A stretch of DNA of 8,149 bases. It comes from Lachnospiraceae bacterium (lineage in GTDB: Bacteria; Bacillota_A; Clostridia; Lachnospirales; Lachnospiraceae). This document shows, piece after piece, positions 1-5,733 of the stretch (the first letter of the stretch is position 1; each line of letters begins with the position of its first letter). The notes under the pieces are model-generated. The model did not search any database. It was not told the DNA's origin and worked only from the letters and a program-made list of their open reading frames with translations. The stretch is from NCBI GenBank assembly GCA_031262285.1, contig JAISHZ010000035.1, positions 1 through 8,149 on the forward strand. Reading direction: 5' to 3'. A program made the translations under genes and the position numbers.

Positions 1-285
1 GGAGATAAGATTTCGGATAGTGACAAGACGCAAGTGACAGCTGATCTGGAAGCGGTGAAGGCGATCTTGGATAGAACTAAGGATCAAGAACTCAGCGACA
101 GTGACTTGGATGCCCTCAAAGCAGCCAAAGAAAAGCTGACCAACAGCGCACAATCGTTGTTTACCAAGATGTATGAGAGTATGCAGGGAGCGCAACAAGG
201 CGGAGCTCAACCGGATATGGGAGAGAGTGCAAGCGCTGAAGCAAAAGAAGACGATGTGATTGACGCTGATTATCGAGAAGTTTAA
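1..285 (+). CDS. dnaK: Chaperone protein DnaK (Hsp70), C-terminal end, partial
   Basis: This is the last 94 codons of an open frame that enters from the left edge, so the gene starts outside the window. It begins G-D-K-I-S-D-S-D-K, the usual opening of the C-terminal alpha-helical lid of bacterial DnaK. It continues through the charged helices (DLDALKAAKEKLTNSAQSL) into a low-complexity Q/G/A-rich linker and ends in an acidic tail, DVIDADYREV, which matches the conserved end of bacterial DnaK (D-V-(I/V)-D-A-D-(Y/F)-x-E-V). DnaK is the ATP-driven cytoplasmic Hsp70 that folds and refolds proteins together with DnaJ and GrpE; the acidic tail is a conserved C-terminal feature of the family. The ATPase domain and most of the substrate-binding domain are not in view. 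dnaJ follows on the same strand 176 nt downstream, the standard gene order. A GTG at 34 is an internal codon, not a start. Identification is firm. Confidence 0.95.
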   Translation, partial: GDKISDSDKTQVTADLEAVKAILDRTKDQELSDSDLDALKAAKEKLTNSAQSLFTKMYESMQGAQQGGAQPDMGESASAEAKEDDVIDADYREV

Positions 286-352
286 AGTGCACCGTTTGGC
301 AGGACTTGTGAGATAGTGTGAGTTTTGAAGAACCGGTAAGCGAGTTCGCACA

Positions 353-393
353 AGAGAATGTTTAGAATTGCTACGAAATTCTAAGCATTCTCT
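353..393 (+). other. Intercistronic 17-bp hairpin between dnaK and dnaJ
   Basis: The left arm at 353-369 (AGAGAATGTTTAGAATT) pairs with the right arm at 377-393 (AATTCTAAGCATTCTCT). This gives 17 consecutive pairs, one of them G-U, around a 7-nt loop (370-376). The stem is followed by GTGTGTCGTGATGGG rather than a run of T, so it is not a canonical intrinsic terminator. A stem this long between two chaperone genes could slow 3'-5' mRNA decay, mark an RNA processing site, or partially attenuate dnaJ relative to dnaK. Those roles are inference; the pairing itself is directly visible. Confidence 0.75.
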
Positions 394-461
394 GTGTGTC
401 GTGATGGGAAAAGCAAAAGGTTGATTCAATGAGTAGATAGGAAGGATTGAGGAGTTAGGTC

Positions 462-1628
462 ATGGCGGAAAGCAAACGCGATTACTATGAGGTACTAGGA
501 ATAGAAAAGACGGCAGATGACGCGGCTATCAAAAAAGCATACCGCACATTGGCCAAAAAATACCATCCGGATATGAATCCGGGAGATGCTACCGCAGAGA
601 TGAAGTTTAAAGAAGCTTCGGAAGCTTATGCTGTACTAAGCGACCCCGAAAAACGGCGTCAATACGACCAGTTTGGTCACGCTGCATTTGAAGGTGGTGC
701 CGGCGGCGGAGGGTTTGATTTTAGTGGATCGGACTTTACAGATATTTTTAGCGAGATATTCGGAGATTTCTTTGGCGGATCCAGACGTAGCTATGGCGGA
801 CGAGGAAACGGACCTACCAAAGGCGCCAATCTACGAGTTTCCATGCGAATCAAATTTGAAGAAGCGATCTTTGGATGTGAGAAAAAAATCGAACTGTCTG
901 TGAAGGACAATTGTACCACCTGTAACGGAACCGGCGCAAAAAGCGGCACGACACCGGAGACTTGTCCGAAATGTGCGGGAAAGGGGCAAACCGTTACTGT
1001 TACGCAATCCTTCTTCGGACCGATGAAAAGTGTTACTACTTGTCCGGATTGCCAAGGCACCGGAAAGATCATTCGTGAAAAATGTCCGGATTGTCGCGGA
1101 ACCGGTTATATTTCCAAGAAAAAGCAGATACCGGTTGAAATTCCGGCAGGGATTGATAATGGACAGAGTATTATCCTACGAGATTTGGGAGAACCGGGTT
1201 CAAACGGCGGACCCAGAGGGGATGTACGTGTCGAAATCAGTGTAGAGCGTCATCCGATCTTCCAACGTCAAGAAACGAATATTTATTCCACTGTGCATAT
1301 GCCTTTTACGATTGCGGCGCTTGGCGGAGATATTGTGATTGAAACAGTCCATGGGAAAGTGTTGTACGAAGTCAGACCAGGGACGCAGACGGATACCAAA
1401 GTACGTTTACGCGGAAAAGGGGTGCCTCATATCAGAAACAAAGAATCCAGAGGCGATCATTATGTCACTCTGGTGATACAGGTACCTGATAAATTGACGC
1501 AGGAAGCGAAAGATCTGTTACGCCAGTTTGACGCAATGACAGGTGATGCATTAAAGCAATCTCAAAAAGTAGCTTCAGATAACAAAAACGATCCCAACGA
1601 GAAGAAAAAATTCTGGAGCAAGAAATAG
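462..1628 (+). CDS. dnaJ: Chaperone protein DnaJ (Hsp40, type I/class A)
   Basis: Encodes a 388-aa co-chaperone that delivers unfolded substrates to DnaK and stimulates its ATPase in the cytoplasm. All class A parts are present in order. The J-domain spans about residues 5-70 with the DnaK-activating HPD at 35-37. A Gly/Phe-rich linker follows (about 74-115, with [12 protein letters not shown]). The zinc-binding region has four complete CxxCxGxG motifs at C151-G158, C168-G175, C194-G201 and C208-G215, enough for two Zn sites. The C-terminal beta-sandwich substrate-binding domains run from about 216 to 350. The tail is rich in Lys and Asn. Length is typical for the family (about 370-390 aa). 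The ATG at 462 has an AGGAG at 450-454 with a 7-nt spacer and gives the canonical N-terminus KRDYYEVLG. It follows dnaK on the same strand and converges on the membrane-protein gene at its 3' end. No CIRCE-type operator is seen in the gap before it, so heat-shock control would act upstream of dnaK. Confidence 0.98.
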   Translation: MAESKRDYYEVLGIEKTADDAAIKKAYRTLAKKYHPDMNPGDATAEMKFKEASEAYAVLSDPEKRRQYDQFGHAAFEGGAGGGGFDFSGSDFTDIFSEIFGDFFGGSRRSYGGRGNGPTKGANLRVSMRIKFEEAIFGCEKKIELSVKDNCTTCNGTGAKSGTTPETCPKCAGKGQTVTVTQSFFGPMKSVTTCPDCQGTGKIIREKCPDCRGTGYISKKKQIPVEIPAGIDNGQSIILRDLGEPGSNGGPRGDVRVEISVERHPIFQRQETNIYSTVHMPFTIAALGGDIVIETVHGKVLYEVRPGTQTDTKVRLRGKGVPHIRNKESRGDHYVTLVIQVPDKLTQEAKDLLRQFDAMTGDALKQSQKVASDNKNDPNEKKKFWSKK

Positions 1629-1632
1629 AGGA

Positions 1633-2223
1633 TTAATCGAAGTTTTGTACCTTCTTAGTCATTGGGTAACAGATGCCTGCAATACCTCCTCCGATGAGAG
1701 CGGTACCAAGTTGTGGGACGGAAAACATGACACTGATTTTATCAGCTTGGGGACTCGGTAGGACGAGAATATACGGAACCATAATGCGCACGATTCCGAT
1801 GTAAAGCACTAGAAATTTACCCAAAGCCGCGAAGATCGCCGTTGTCAAAAGGGATGATGAAGGGAATATACCAATCCCTTTGGACGAGGAAGTCGTGGAA
1901 GCTTGTCTTCTGAGGGCAAACGCTTTGGTTAAGAAATGCCATAATAGGACAAGTACCATGTTGCCAAGCGCGATAAACGGAATCAGCGACCACAAAGGGC
2001 CAATCCCCAAGAGCTTGGCAAAAAAAGGGGAAAGGAAAGCGATCGTAATACCACTGCTGAGTCCTGCCAGGAGGACAGCTTCAATCAAGAGGAGATTCAC
2101 GAGGGAGCCGGTGATCAAAGTATTACCAAAAGAGGAGGTCACCGCTTGTACCACCACCAGAAGCGCTGTTAATGCGCCGGTTTGTGTTAACCACTTGATT
2201 TTGTCGTTTGTTTTTCGATTCAT
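1633..2223 (-). CDS. Polytopic membrane protein, putative ECF transporter S component
   Basis: Encodes a hydrophobic protein of 196 aa when started at the ATG at 2223-2221. About five or six membrane segments are visible, near residues 13-30, 38-54, 56-72, 80-98, 124-144 and 170-187. A hydrophilic Ser/Thr/Lys stretch lies at about 104-118. Size, the basic N-terminus (MNRKTNDKIKW) and segments such as ITGSLVNLLLIEAVLLAGL and IPFIALGNMVLVLL resemble the small substrate-binding S components of energy-coupling factor vitamin and metal uptake systems. These work with a shared EcfA/EcfA'/EcfT module encoded elsewhere. The ligand cannot be read from the sequence, and no ECF ATPase or T gene is nearby. 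The frame stays open upstream to another ATG at 2343. I prefer 2223 because a GGGAG lies 5 nt before it and the upstream 40 residues are not S-component-like and cover leader hairpins. Its stop lies 4 nt from the dnaJ stop, on the opposite strand. The S-component assignment is family resemblance from memory, not a search result. Confidence 0.7.
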   Translation of the reverse strand: MNRKTNDKIKWLTQTGALTALLVVVQAVTSSFGNTLITGSLVNLLLIEAVLLAGLSSGITIAFLSPFFAKLLGIGPLWSLIPFIALGNMVLVLLWHFLTKAFALRRQASTTSSSKGIGIFPSSSLLTTAIFAALGKFLVLYIGIVRIMVPYILVLPSPQADKISVMFSVPQLGTALIGGGIAGICYPMTKKVQNFD

Positions 2224-2228
2224 GAGTG

Positions 2229-2233
2229 CTCCC
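2229..2233 (-). promoter_or_regulatory. Ribosome binding site setting the start of the ECF-S-like gene
   Basis: On the minus strand the sequence reads GGGAG-CACTC-ATG, a good Shine-Dalgarno with a 5-nt spacer before the ATG at 2223. The alternative upstream ATG at 2343 is preceded only by a purine stretch (AAAAGAACA). This supports the 196-aa rather than the 236-aa protein. Confidence 0.7.
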
Positions 2234-2237
2234 ATCT

Positions 2238-2286
2238 GCGCGTTTTTGCGCGCGTGCCAATTAAGGAGTATGAAAAGTTTCATACT
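2238..2286 (-). promoter_or_regulatory. Two stacked hairpins in the 5' leader of the ECF-S-like gene
   Basis: In the transcribed (minus) direction, two hairpins precede the ribosome binding site. The first, at 2286-2267, is AGTATGAAA/TTTCATACT, a near-perfect 20-nt palindrome (8-9 bp, tiny loop). The second, at 2253-2238, is GCGCG-CAAAAA-CGCGC and ends 4 nt before the GGGAG. S-component genes are often controlled by riboswitches, so a cis-acting leader is plausible. I could not match this leader to the TPP, THF, cobalamin, preQ1 or T-box consensus. Any regulatory role is inference. Confidence 0.4.
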
Positions 2287-2412
2287 TTCTAAGTTGCTCA
2301 TCTCCGGTTTATAAACTACTTGTATCCAATATTGATGTTGCATTGTTCTTTTGAAGCTATCTCATAAAAATGTCGAACGTCTATTGTACATACAAATTTA
2401 CATAGAACTTTC

Positions 2413-2439
2413 CTATGATATCATGCATTACTATGATAT
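2413..2439. promoter_or_regulatory. Repeat/palindrome motif upstream of the phosphoesterase gene, possible promoter-operator
   Basis: The 9-mer CTATGATAT occurs twice, at 2413-2421 and 2431-2439, one 18-bp step apart. The first copy overlaps a perfect 10-bp palindrome, ATGATATCAT, at 2415-2424. Each copy contains TATGAT, a 5/6 match to a -10 box on the plus strand (2414-2419 and 2432-2437), but no convincing -35 box lies at the right distance. The site is in the divergent gap between the ECF-S-like gene and the phosphoesterase gene, 30-56 nt before the latter's start. It could be a promoter with an operator or chance AT-rich repetition. Confidence 0.3.
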
Positions 2440-2468
2440 GACAAGCATATAGCAAAGGAGTATCTGTC

Positions 2469-3461
2469 ATGCGAAAAAAGAGGATATGGATCATCGCGAT
2501 CACCCTATTTGTGACAGTGGCGTTCGTTATAGGAATATGCTTGAAGCTTATTGCCCCCTCTGAATCTTTCACGTTAAAGCCACTACTCAAGTTACAGGAA
2601 AGAGGGATTTTAACCAATATTTACACAGAGCAGATCGTGATTCCGGAATTGACGCAATCATATCGCTTCATGGTGATCAATGACATTCATGTCATTGTGG
2701 CGAATGAAGAGATCATGGAGTCGGAAAAAGAAAATGTGACCGCAAGACAACACCTATTCACCAATCAAAATCAAGTGAAATCAACAGAAATCTTTCAAGC
2801 TGTTATGGACGCAGCTGATGAGATCCATGCGGATGGGATATTCATGATTGGCGATATCATCGATTTTTACTCTCTGGGCAATGCGAAAGTGATTGAAGAT
2901 GCTATGGAGCAAGTCCAAACGCCACTCATTTATGTTGGAGCTGATCATGATCATTTTGCATTTTATAGTGAAGTCAGTCAAGAAGAAATGAACCTTTTGA
3001 ATCAAAAAATAGTGGACAACCCGGTTCAGATTCTGGAGTACGACGAATTCAGCGTTGTGGGAATCGAAAACTCCACTTCACAATTGAGTGAAAAGGGGTG
3101 GGAGCAAACCAGAGAAGTCCTTACAACAGGAAAACCTGTCTTGTTACTCTCTCATGTACCATATCAATCTTTGGAGAATAATGAACTTGAGGTTCTCTCA
3201 GAACAGACGAAAGGGGATCGAAAGCTGCTTTGGGGGACGAATTGTTATTATCAGCCCGACGCGACCACAGCTAAGCTTTTGGACGCCGTATATCAAGAAG
3301 ACACCAATGTTGCTGCGGTTTTGAGCGGGCATTTGCATTTTCCCTACCGTACGATGCTCACCAAGGAAGTGGTGGAGTATGTATGTGCTCCTTCTTATTT
3401 AGGGATTGTCACAATCATTGAATTGATCCCTAAAGAATCTTTGGATACCGCCTCCCACTAG
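2469..3461 (+). CDS. Membrane-anchored calcineurin-like metallophosphoesterase
   Basis: Encodes 330 aa with an ATG at 2469 preceded by AAAGGAG at 2454-2460 and an 8-nt spacer. The N-terminus MRKKR followed by a hydrophobic segment at about 6-28 is a signal anchor or uncleaved signal peptide, so the catalytic domain is probably outside the membrane. The binuclear-metal phosphoesterase motifs appear in order: D-x-H at D72/H74 (NDIH), GDxxD at 128-132 (GDIID), the GNHD-equivalent at 157-161 (GADHD), a single metal-binding His at H229 (SHVP) and GHxH at 287-290 (GHLH). Metal-coordinating Asp and His residues are therefore present and the enzyme is probably active on a phosphoester. The substrate is unknown; relatives hydrolyse phospholipids, nucleotides or cell-envelope phosphodiesters. 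The usual Asn of GNH(D/E) is replaced by Asp159. The gene stands alone, with 259 nt before the next gene. Family call is firm, function open. Confidence 0.85.
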   Translation: MRKKRIWIIAITLFVTVAFVIGICLKLIAPSESFTLKPLLKLQERGILTNIYTEQIVIPELTQSYRFMVINDIHVIVANEEIMESEKENVTARQHLFTNQNQVKSTEIFQAVMDAADEIHADGIFMIGDIIDFYSLGNAKVIEDAMEQVQTPLIYVGADHDHFAFYSEVSQEEMNLLNQKIVDNPVQILEYDEFSVVGIENSTSQLSEKGWEQTREVLTTGKPVLLLSHVPYQSLENNELEVLSEQTKGDRKLLWGTNCYYQPDATTAKLLDAVYQEDTNVAAVLSGHLHFPYRTMLTKEVVEYVCAPSYLGIVTIIELIPKESLDTASH

Positions 3462-3720
3462 TACAGAGATTTGCATTTATCTGGACTTAATACAAAAACA
3501 AATATATCAGAAGAAAACTGAAAAATTGTATACGTTATCGCTCCTTCATAGGATTCGGTATTCGTCCAGCTAATTCGAAAACGTTATACTAGATGCAGAA
3601 CGATTCATGTATGCATAAATTTAACAAATTGCATATATGTAATAAATCGCAGAAAGAAAACAAGATGGAGTCAAGTCTTATTGGGACTGTAAATAAGCAA
3701 CAAAGAAAGGAAACCAACAG
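3462..3720. other. AT-rich intergenic region before the oxidoreductase gene
   Basis: This 259-nt stretch has no credible ORF. A possible -10 box TATACT lies at 3585-3590, with only a weak -35 (TTCGTC at 3561-3566, 18-bp spacer). An imperfect inverted repeat at 3611-3634 pairs ATGC with GCAT and AATTT with AAATT, with a 3-nt bulge and an AAC loop; it could be an operator. No intrinsic terminator with a T-tract was found after the phosphoesterase gene. Just before the next gene, AAAGGAAA at about 3706-3713 serves as its ribosome binding site. Confidence 0.35.
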
Positions 3721-4695
3721 ATGCGAGTTGGAATTTTAGGAGCGGGAAATATTGGAGGTATTATGGCGACCACCCTACAAGGGATGGAAACAGCTACTTG
3801 TACCTGCGTCGCCGCAAGAGATCTCGACAGAGCGACGGCATTTGCCGAGAAGTATCACATCGAGAAAGCATTTGGCTCTTATGAAGAAATGCTGGAAGAC
3901 AAAGGAGTCGAATTGATTTATATCGCGACCCCGCATTCCCATCACTACGAGCATGTAAAACTTTGCCTTGAGCACGGGAAACACGTCCTATGCGAGAAAG
4001 CGTTTACCGTTAATACCGCGCAGGCAAAGGAAATCCTTTCTTTGGCGAAAGAAAAAAAGCTTCTACTCGCGGAAGCCATTTGGACTAGGTATATGCCGCT
4101 TCGTAAGACATTGACAGAATTATTGGCACAAGAAGTGATCGGAAAACCGCATATGTTGACAGCCAATTTGGGTTATGTGCTAAACCATGTGGAGCGTATG
4201 CTTCGACCGGAATTGGCTGGTGGAGCACTGTTGGACTTGGGTGTTTATACCCTTAACTTTGCATCCATGTTTTTTGGGAATGATATTGCTTCTATCGAAG
4301 GGACGGCTGTCATGACGGATACCGGTGTGGACAAGCAAAACAATATCAGTCTAATCTATCAAGATGGTAGGATGGCGACTCTTTGCAGTTCCATGATGGG
4401 AATGAGCGACAGAAGAGGAATCATCTATGGAGATCGCGGATTTCTGGAAGTCGAAAATATCAATAATTTTGAAAGCATTACCATATACAATCAAGCCCGC
4501 GAGGAAGTAGCCAAGTTTGGTGCACCCAAGCAAATTACCGGTTACGAATATCAAGTAGATGCTTGTATTTATGCGATCGACCACGGTTTACTCGAATGCC
4601 CTGAAATGCCTCATAGCGAAATCATCCTCATGATGGAATGGATGGACGCACTTCGTGCAAAGTGGAATATGAAGCTTCCCGCTGACAGCAATTAG
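3721..4695 (+). CDS. Gfo/Idh/MocA family NAD(P)-dependent oxidoreductase
   Basis: Encodes 324 aa, the usual size for the family. It has an N-terminal Rossmann fold with the dinucleotide motif GAGNIG at 7-12. The family signature (C)EKAF is at 92-95, where many members have EKP; Lys93 is the expected catalytic/cofactor-contacting lysine. A W-x-R motif is at 121-123, and the C-terminal alpha/beta domain carries GGALLDLGVY at 167-176 with Asp172 and Tyr176. The EKA and D-x-G-x-Y forms resemble the dihydrodiol dehydrogenase/xylose dehydrogenase-like branch rather than inositol dehydrogenases, which usually have D-x-x-x-H. It probably oxidises or reduces a sugar or related polyol in the cytoplasm with NAD(H) or NADP(H); the substrate is not predictable here. 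The ATG at 3721 is chosen because of the upstream AAAGGAAA and because MRVGILGAGNIG is the classic family start. It has no neighbouring sugar genes. It converges with the minus-strand DUF6062-like gene, separated by 115 nt. Confidence 0.9.
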   Translation: MRVGILGAGNIGGIMATTLQGMETATCTCVAARDLDRATAFAEKYHIEKAFGSYEEMLEDKGVELIYIATPHSHHYEHVKLCLEHGKHVLCEKAFTVNTAQAKEILSLAKEKKLLLAEAIWTRYMPLRKTLTELLAQEVIGKPHMLTANLGYVLNHVERMLRPELAGGALLDLGVYTLNFASMFFGNDIASIEGTAVMTDTGVDKQNNISLIYQDGRMATLCSSMMGMSDRRGIIYGDRGFLEVENINNFESITIYNQAREEVAKFGAPKQITGYEYQVDACIYAIDHGLLECPEMPHSEIILMMEWMDALRAKWNMKLPADSN

Positions 4696-4810
4696 TATAG
4701 ACGTTTTCAAATATCTTTATGTTTTTGTTAAGAATTCTTGAAAGTATTACTGTGATTCAGCGAATCAATAACGTAAAGTTTATTAAATACATCAATACTA
4801 GAATCAAAGA
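4696..4810. other. Convergent intergenic region without a clear terminator
   Basis: This AT-rich gap lies between two converging genes. It holds a 6-bp hairpin with a 3-nt loop at 4753-4767 (TGATTC-AGC-GAATCA) and a short palindrome, AAGAATTCTT, at 4730-4739. Neither is followed by a T-run on either strand, so I do not call an intrinsic terminator; the small hairpin is the best candidate if one exists. Confidence 0.3.
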
Positions 4811-5566
4811 TTATGATTTTTTATAGGGAGGATCTGCGGGATAGCCACCTTTAAGCTTCTGCATACCGCGCTGGATGGCATCCCGCGAATTCTTCCAATC
4901 AGCATCTTTGTTCAAATAATCAAATTTTTCGACCATCCAAGCGACATCTTCTGCGACACGTTCCATGTTTTGGATCATGAGCGGGTTGACGATTTGATAA
5001 AAATCACTTCTTTCTCGATCAGATAATGTGACATCCGCCGCTAAGCATAGATCCCGAAAATGCGGAAGACAAAATCCTTTACTCTTGGCGATCTTTTCTT
5101 GAAAAACAGAATCCCTTTGCAACATATAGAAAAAAGTATCCATATACCGTTGGTACGTTTCTTTGAATCGTTTGCAGATATAGCAGGACGCTTCTTTTTC
5201 CTCTATCCAAGTAGCGATGGTATTTCCACTCGTACCCTTCTTGCGCATTTGTAAAAAAGAAGATTTTCCACTCTGAAAAGAAGCTGTCTTGTGTTTGAAC
5301 TCTCCGATCATCTTGCGATAATGCGTCTTTAAGATCCACGCGTTACCCAAGGTATTCCCATAATCAAACATTTGCTTAAAATGGGGGCGGCAAAACCCCT
5401 CTTGATCTGTCATCTGCCTAACATCCGACTCCATATACGAAGAAGCGTTTCCCAACACAAAATCCATCGAATCTTGTACGATATTACGTTCGATAAAACA
5501 AAAAGGACACTCATCACCCGCGTTCACCGCGTCATTTAAAGGAATCATGTAAAGTTGCTCTTTCAT
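4811..5566 (-). CDS. DUF6062-like protein with duplicated CxxC...GFCxPHF motifs
   Basis: Encodes a soluble 251-aa protein from the ATG at 5566-5564. The sequence falls into two similar halves. The first has C20-P-F-C23 and then G-F-C59-R-P-H62-F; the second has C128-Y-I-C131 and then G-F-C166-L-P-H169-F. Spacing between pairs is nearly identical (36 and 35 residues), so each half could bind a metal through three Cys and one His. The start MKEQLYMIPLNDA and the CPFC / GFCRPHF layout match my memory of DUF6062, a clostridial family of unknown function; some members were once labelled as ABC transporter binding proteins, for which I see no basis: there is no signal peptide or lipobox. The C-terminus is charged (KNSRDAIQRGMQKLKGG). 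The frame stays open upstream to a TTG at 5656 but that stretch is repeat DNA; the ATG at 5566 has a GGGG Shine-Dalgarno. It lies 167 nt downstream of gltD on the same strand. Molecular function is unknown. Confidence 0.75.
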   Translation of the reverse strand: MKEQLYMIPLNDAVNAGDECPFCFIERNIVQDSMDFVLGNASSYMESDVRQMTDQEGFCRPHFKQMFDYGNTLGNAWILKTHYRKMIGEFKHKTASFQSGKSSFLQMRKKGTSGNTIATWIEEKEASCYICKRFKETYQRYMDTFFYMLQRDSVFQEKIAKSKGFCLPHFRDLCLAADVTLSDRERSDFYQIVNPLMIQNMERVAEDVAWMVEKFDYLNKDADWKNSRDAIQRGMQKLKGGYPADPPYKKS

Positions 5567-5570
5567 ATAC

Positions 5571-5576
5571 ACCCCA
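5571..5576 (-). promoter_or_regulatory. Ribosome binding site of the DUF6062-like gene, formed by a repeat end
   Basis: On the minus strand the sequence reads GATGGGGTGTAT-ATG, placing GGGG 5 nt before the start codon at 5566. The same GCAGATGGGGT string ends the neighbouring repeat copy (5634-5643), so the ribosome binding site is part of the repeat unit. This supports 5566 as the start. Confidence 0.6.
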
Positions 5577-5731
5577 TCTGCGGCACAGCCGCAATTTAGA
5601 TCAGAAGTGGAAAGGGTATACTTTCCACATAAACCCCATCTGCGGCTCCGCCGCAATTTAGATCAAAAGTGGAAAGTTATACTTTCCACACACCTAATCT
5701 GCGGCTCCGCCGTATTGATATCAAAAGTGGA
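5572..5731. repeat. Triple tandem repeat of a ~60-bp double-hairpin unit
   Basis: Three direct copies lie head to tail: 5572-5633 (62 bp), 5634-5692 (59 bp) and 5693-5731 (39 bp, truncated). Each starts with CCCCATCTGCGGC or CCTAATCTGCGGC. Each carries a GC hairpin: TGCGGC-ACA-GCCGCA at 5579-5593, TGCGGC-TCC-GCCGCA at 5641-5655, and in the third copy a shortened GCGGC-TCC-GCCG(T). A linker follows (ATTTAGATCA(A/G)AAGTGG or a close variant). The first two copies add a second hairpin, GTGGAAAG...CTTTCCAC, at 5607-5628 and 5669-5689. The third copy ends at AAAAGTGGA, 2 nt short of the gltD stop codon. Two nearly perfect copies with compensating loop changes suggest a structured, recently duplicated element, perhaps one of a dispersed family like REP or BIME elements. 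It contains no gene I would accept on either strand. Confidence 0.85.
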
Positions 5732-5733
5732 TT

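Noticed and set aside
286..461. CIRCE operator or internal heat-shock promoter before dnaJ
   Set aside because: No TTAGCACTC-N9-GAGTGCTAA pattern and no convincing -35/-10 pair in this gap; the only clear structure is the hairpin at 353-393.
1880..2314. 144-aa plus-strand ORF opposite the ECF-S-like gene
   Set aside because: It is a shadow frame of the membrane-protein gene, with Cys/Arg-rich composition, no recognisable domain and no ribosome binding site.
2224..2343. 40-residue N-terminal extension of the ECF-S-like protein from the ATG at 2343
   Set aside because: Poor Shine-Dalgarno at 2343, good GGGAG at 2229-2233, and the extension covers non-coding-looking hairpins. It could only be settled by N-terminal mapping.
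4753..4767. Hairpin as bidirectional terminator between the oxidoreductase and DUF6062-like genes
   Set aside because: Stem of only 6 bp, AT-rich, and no T-run on either strand.
5567..5656. 30-residue N-terminal extension of the DUF6062-like protein from a TTG at 5656
   Set aside because: The stretch is repeat DNA, TTG has no convincing ribosome binding site, and the ATG at 5566 gives the family-like start MKEQLYMIPLNDA.
5572..5731. CRISPR array
   Set aside because: Only three copies, repeated end to end with no unique spacers between them, and no cas genes in the window.
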